Shown piece after piece: positions 60,636 to 64,000 of a DNA stretch of 64,000 bases. The stretch's first letter is position 1; each line of letters starts with the position of its first letter. Source of the DNA: CAYNWT01 sp964485095. Lineage in GTDB: Bacteria > Planctomycetota > Planctomycetia > Planctomycetales > Planctomycetaceae. Under the pieces are notes generated by a model. The model was not told the DNA's origin. It was given only the letters and a program-made list of their open reading frames with translations, and searched no databases. Made by a program: the position numbers and the translations under genes. The stretch is from NCBI GenBank assembly GCA_964485095.1, contig CAZAIB010000011.1, positions 1-64,000 on the forward strand, read 5' to 3'.

Positions 60636-61807
60636 TGAAGGTTCGCTTCTCTTATCAGGAAAATCGGATGCAGCGTAAAGGCTTCACGTTAATCGAGTTG
60701 ATCATCGTCATCACGATCCTGTTGATCCTGCTGGCAATGACCACGGCCGTCGTGAACTTTTCTCTTGGTGCAGAGAAGGTTGGCGGTGGAGCCCGTCAGA
60801 TTCAGTCGTATCTGTTGGGAGCCCGGGACCGCGCACTGCATTCTGGTGAATTGCGTGGGGTTCGGTTTCTGCAGGATCCCGAGCGTCCACCGGAAGACGG
60901 TGCTGTAATTACCAGCCTGGTGTTTGTCGGCGAATCCGAGCTGCACACAGGTGCGTCAAACAATGCTCGAATCCAGCTTGAGCGCCGCGCCGGTGATCGG
61001 CGGGCAGACATTGTGGCGGGCAACGCTGCTACGTTGTGGTGGGAGTTGTATCAGCGGCGGAATCTCTTCCCGAACGGGCAGCGGATTCGTATTCCCAATG
61101 ACCGGACTGGTTCGTGGTACACAATCATTGGGTTCGCCAACCCATCGGTCTGGGAGGCTCCGGCGCCGCCTAATCCGCGAATTGAAAACGGCGATGACCT
61201 GTTCCCATTGAAGATGATTATCTCGCCACCATATCGCGACCCGGGTACTCCGCTGGTTGGAACCGGCGGGACCGGAACCGTAAAGGCGTATTCCGGGGAC
61301 CATCCCAATACATACGGTCTGGAACTACCAAGAACTATTCTCCCGGAAGAGCCGGTCCTCTTCCCGAAGGGAATCGTAATCGACTTGTTGTCTTCAGACG
61401 TGCCATCGACATGGCTGCCAACCAGCAGCAGTGCTCAAAATCGTGTTTTTAGAGAGATCATGTTCTCACCACGGGGCAGTGTTGTGGGTTCAGCGGCGTC
61501 GAAGGGCATCATTCACTTTTATGTCACTGAACTGAGTGCCGCAGATTTGTTTGAGCAGCACCTTACAGACACGTTTGGTGGCACAGCCCCCGGGTTGGTG
61601 CCTGCGGATGATATACCGCTGGCGGGAGGGCCGCCTGAGCCAATTGGGGACCGAGCTTTGGTTTCTGTCTTTACACAAACCGGCGCCGTGTCGTCGCATC
61701 CGATTGATCCGACGGACGCTGTTGATCTCAGCGGCAACAGCGGGGCAGATGGGATTGCTGATGACCCTTATCGATTCGCGGAAACGGGTGAGGTAATCAA
61801 ACAATGA
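60635..61807 (+). CDS. Prepilin-like protein 3 (GspH-like)
   Basis: A 390-residue pseudopilin. The prepilin motif is MQRKG|FTLIELIIVITILLILLAM, with Glu5; a Met 12 codons into the ORF (MQRKG) is a possible alternative start. The single overlapping start at 60635 has GGAGG upstream. GspH-like strands are suggested by GARDRALHSGELRGVRFL. The protein is much larger than typical minor pseudopilins. It overlaps the next gene by ATGA. Confidence 0.85.
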   Translation: MKVRFSYQENRMQRKGFTLIELIIVITILLILLAMTTAVVNFSLGAEKVGGGARQIQSYLLGARDRALHSGELRGVRFLQDPERPPEDGAVITSLVFVGESELHTGASNNARIQLERRAGDRRADIVAGNAATLWWELYQRRNLFPNGQRIRIPNDRTGSWYTIIGFANPSVWEAPAPPNPRIENGDDLFPLKMIISPPYRDPGTPLVGTGGTGTVKAYSGDHPNTYGLELPRTILPEEPVLFPKGIVIDLLSSDVPSTWLPTSSSAQNRVFREIMFSPRGSVVGSAASKGIIHFYVTELSAADLFEQHLTDTFGGTAPGLVPADDIPLAGGPPEPIGDRALVSVFTQTGAVSSHPIDPTDAVDLSGNSGADGIADDPYRFAETGEVIKQ

Positions 61808-63324
61808 TACGCAAACACTCGCGGAATCACGGTTCAGCACGAACCGGTGCCACGCTTACCGAAGTGTTGATGTCGATGCTTATCATGAGCATCGGTGTGA
61901 GCTTCGTAGCGGCTGTATTTCCATTGGCGCTGCTGAAATCGGTTCAGAGCACGCAGATGACGAATGCTACGATCCTGTTCTATCAGGCTCGATCACTGGT
62001 CGAGATGATGCCGAACCGTCTGCACAATCCGAATGGTGATCCGCGTCAGGCTGGCGGCGGATTCGTTAACGACAACCCGAGAACCTTCAGTGAGCACTTT
62101 AGCTCGAACTACATCATCGATCCGTGGGGTTACTTCATCCACGAGCAGGATGGTAGCGGTACTCAGTTCCCGGTGCGTCCGGAGATGCTACCACCTTTCG
62201 ACGATACGGCAGTGGCTCAACGTCCAGCTCTGGTTGGGTTTCCGTTTGGCAACCTGGGAGCTGATGTCAGCGTGCCAGTTTTTCCTGGAGCACGATCGTT
62301 AGAGCGGTTTGATGGTGGCATTCGCGCCGATACTTTTACGCAGCCAGTGAACGCAGCATGGGAGAGTTATCGCGAACGTCTTGGTGCGACGTTGAGTTCG
62401 TCCGTCGATCGTTGGGGGGACCCGCTTGAAACGGACAATATCCTGTCCGTCGACTCCCAGTCGATTGTTCTGGATCCAAGTGTGGACCTCTCTGGTCTGC
62501 CGGTGCGAGTTACACCGCCGGCGGGCGCGTTGATTATTCCAGACCCGGACACCGTTCGCATCACTCTATTCCATGAGAACGGCCGCGAGAGCCAGGCTTA
62601 CCCGGTCACGATGGTCGACGGCAATGTGGTGCACTGGGGCGAAGCGGGCGGCGATTTTAACGTAAATGGAACCATTGATAACCGGATTCTGCCTAACAAC
62701 TATTTTGTGGGCACTCGGACTGCCGGTGGTACCGCGTTCGATGCGACGCGAGTGAGCCACGTTACCATTGAGATTAATCTGATCCGTCAGTTCTCGTGGT
62801 TCCTGACCGTGCGTAAGGACGGAGCAGGTGCGGCGACCGTGGATGCTGTGATGGTGTTTAACCGCCGCGTGGACCCCATTAACGAACATGCTTATCGGGC
62901 GGTGTTTCGTGAGGGGACCAACACTGTGCTGGTTGAGTCTGCAGATCCGGGACGCGCGGCCGAACCTGAGCCTTTCATGAAGAAGGGAGGCTATGTGTTT
63001 GACGCAAACAATGCTGAGTGGTACCGCATTCGAGATGTGCAGGAATTTGGTCCCGGAGCATACGACGCTGTGCTGACTGTGGAAGGACCTGTTCGGCGTT
63101 CGAGTGGGGAAGATACTGTCGATGCTGATCAGGCTCTGACCAACGAAGATGCAAACAACAATGGCGTGCTCGATGGCGGCGAGGATTTGAACGGCAACGG
63201 ACGGCTGGATTCCGAGGACGCCAACGGAAATGGTGTCTTCGACTACGGCACGGCAATCTTTCTGCCAGGCGTGCTAGAGGTTTTCCCAATGGGTCGGTTC
63301 AGCTTGCCGGAGAACGTGCTATGA
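61804..63324 (+). CDS. Prepilin-like protein 4 (PilV-like) with EF-hand-like repeats
   Basis: A 506-residue pseudopilin. The prepilin motif is RTG|ATLTEVLMSMLIMSIGV, with Ala at +1 and Glu5 kept. The large periplasmic domain ends with several EF-hand/dockerin-like calcium loops (DANNNGVLDGGEDLNGNGRLDSEDANGNGVFD divided over about 455-490). Such loops are rare in pseudopilins. It overlaps both neighbours by ATGA, so translation is coupled along the block. Confidence 0.85.
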   Translation: MIRKHSRNHGSARTGATLTEVLMSMLIMSIGVSFVAAVFPLALLKSVQSTQMTNATILFYQARSLVEMMPNRLHNPNGDPRQAGGGFVNDNPRTFSEHFSSNYIIDPWGYFIHEQDGSGTQFPVRPEMLPPFDDTAVAQRPALVGFPFGNLGADVSVPVFPGARSLERFDGGIRADTFTQPVNAAWESYRERLGATLSSSVDRWGDPLETDNILSVDSQSIVLDPSVDLSGLPVRVTPPAGALIIPDPDTVRITLFHENGRESQAYPVTMVDGNVVHWGEAGGDFNVNGTIDNRILPNNYFVGTRTAGGTAFDATRVSHVTIEINLIRQFSWFLTVRKDGAGAATVDAVMVFNRRVDPINEHAYRAVFREGTNTVLVESADPGRAAEPEPFMKKGGYVFDANNAEWYRIRDVQEFGPGAYDAVLTVEGPVRRSSGEDTVDADQALTNEDANNNGVLDGGEDLNGNGRLDSEDANGNGVFDYGTAIFLPGVLEVFPMGRFSLPENVL

Positions 63325-64000
63325 GATTGTCGAATCCCGTTTCAGGTAGTGGCACCAAGGTTCGTCAGGGGTTCACCCTTGTTGAGATGCTGGTCGCTGT
63401 TGCACTCGTGCTACTCATGATGACGATGTTTGGAGAGATCTTCAGCATTGCATCCAGTTCAGTTTCGTTACAGCGTGGGATTGCAAATAACGATCAGCGC
63501 GCTCGTGCTATGGATACGATGTTCCGTGGTGACATAAGTAAGCGTTCTTTTCGCGATGTGCTTGGCTTTCTGCCAGGTGAAGATCCCAATACGACTCCCC
63601 ATCCCTTTGGTGGTCGTCGTGGTTACTTTTCCATTTCGACGAATGATCGGTTCAATGGGGCCGACGATGTTCTGCAACTGACGATCAACACCGCGTCTAT
63701 CCGCACCAATGGGGACGAGACACCAATCTTCGGCAGAGGTACGGCGCTGAGTGCCAGTCTGGTCGATAGTCCGAATCAACCGGATGCAGATGACGGTCAG
63801 GTAGAACCGGATCGCACGTCGCAGTCGTCCGCTGCTGAGGTCAGTTACTTCCTAAGACGCGGGAATTTGTATCGGCGTGTGCTTCTGATCCGCGAACCTC
63901 TGGAATTGGCCGGCGAAGAAACTGAGCCGCAACCTGAACTCGCTGATGGCAGTGATCCGTTTCAGCTGACCGCGACAGGTGAGTATCTGACGTCGTTTGG
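63321..64000 (+). CDS. Prepilin-like protein 5 (GspJ/PilW-like), partial
   Basis: The gene begins at ATG 63321, overlapping the previous stop, and runs open to the window edge (226 codons plus 2 nt), so the C-terminus is missing. The prepilin site is KVRQG|FTLVEMLVAVALVLLMM, with Glu5, followed by the hydrophobic helix. The ISKRSFRDVLGFLPGED and FNGADDVLQLTI segments fit GspJ/PilW-type minor pseudopilins. Confidence 0.85.
   Translation, partial: MRLSNPVSGSGTKVRQGFTLVEMLVAVALVLLMMTMFGEIFSIASSSVSLQRGIANNDQRARAMDTMFRGDISKRSFRDVLGFLPGEDPNTTPHPFGGRRGYFSISTNDRFNGADDVLQLTINTASIRTNGDETPIFGRGTALSASLVDSPNQPDADDGQVEPDRTSQSSAAEVSYFLRRGNLYRRVLLIREPLELAGEETEPQPELADGSDPFQLTATGEYLTSF

Overview
The window looks like a chromosomal segment of a planctomycete (order Planctomycetales, Planctomycetaceae-like). 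The evidence is the family content: RTX proteins with an N-terminal LEPR-XLL-type motif, DUF4159/MoxR/DUF58/BatA/DUF4175 gene order, BlaI plus M56 peptidase pairs, CotH, PQQ-propeller and SGNH proteins, DAHP synthase of the class II type, and large pseudopilins with long periplasmic domains. No rRNA, tRNA, CRISPR array, transposase or prophage was recognised. The exact genus cannot be set from the sequence alone.

Layout. 1-11.6 kb: tail of an unidentified gene, a REP-like repeat, a SurA/PpiD-like membrane chaperone, topoisomerase III (topB) with a lysine-rich tail, a small membrane protein, a ZIP metal transporter, an SDR oxidoreductase followed after 2 nt by a flavin amine-oxidase-like protein, and a PQQ-propeller protein. 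11.6-14.6 kb: a tandem duplication of an RTX-repeat gene together with its upstream region. 14.7-23.6 kb: a polytopic membrane protein with an unclear start, then a lipoprotein, AAA ATPase, TPR lipoprotein and histidine kinase in one direction, and two overlapping envelope proteins in the other.

23.6-38.9 kb is one long rightward run of eight genes, mostly joined by stop/start overlaps: TPR plus gluzincin peptidase, DUF4159, MoxR AAA ATPase, DUF58, BatA-like VWA, a 1370-residue Gln-rich DUF4175-like protein, a second VWA/amidotransferase-like protein, and a small protein with a His/Cys pair resembling the caspase/legumain (C13-like) fold. The pattern suggests an ATPase-driven envelope machine that ends in a predicted caspase-like protein. 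39-49.4 kb holds CotH kinase, an NTF2-SGNH fusion, a BlaI repressor with a palindromic operator candidate, an M56 (BlaR-type) peptidase fused to a HlyD-type adaptor domain, a Tyr-rich secreted protein, class II DAHP synthase, a small anti-sigma-like protein, a double-GNAT protein and a small membrane protein. 49.4-50.8 kb is ahcY with a clear terminator.

51.5-64 kb is a type IV pilus / type II secretion-like locus: PilB-type ATPase, PilT, a second PilB with MshEN-like (cyclic-di-GMP-binding type) N-terminal repeats, PilC/GspF, and five consecutive prepilin-like genes, the last running off the window. Intergenic leaders before the first pilB, pilT and ahcY contain long inverted repeats that could fold as RNA. 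The most interesting items are the caspase-like end of the MoxR operon, the M56-HlyD fusion, the RTX duplication with a 207-nt identical tract, and the structured pilus leaders.
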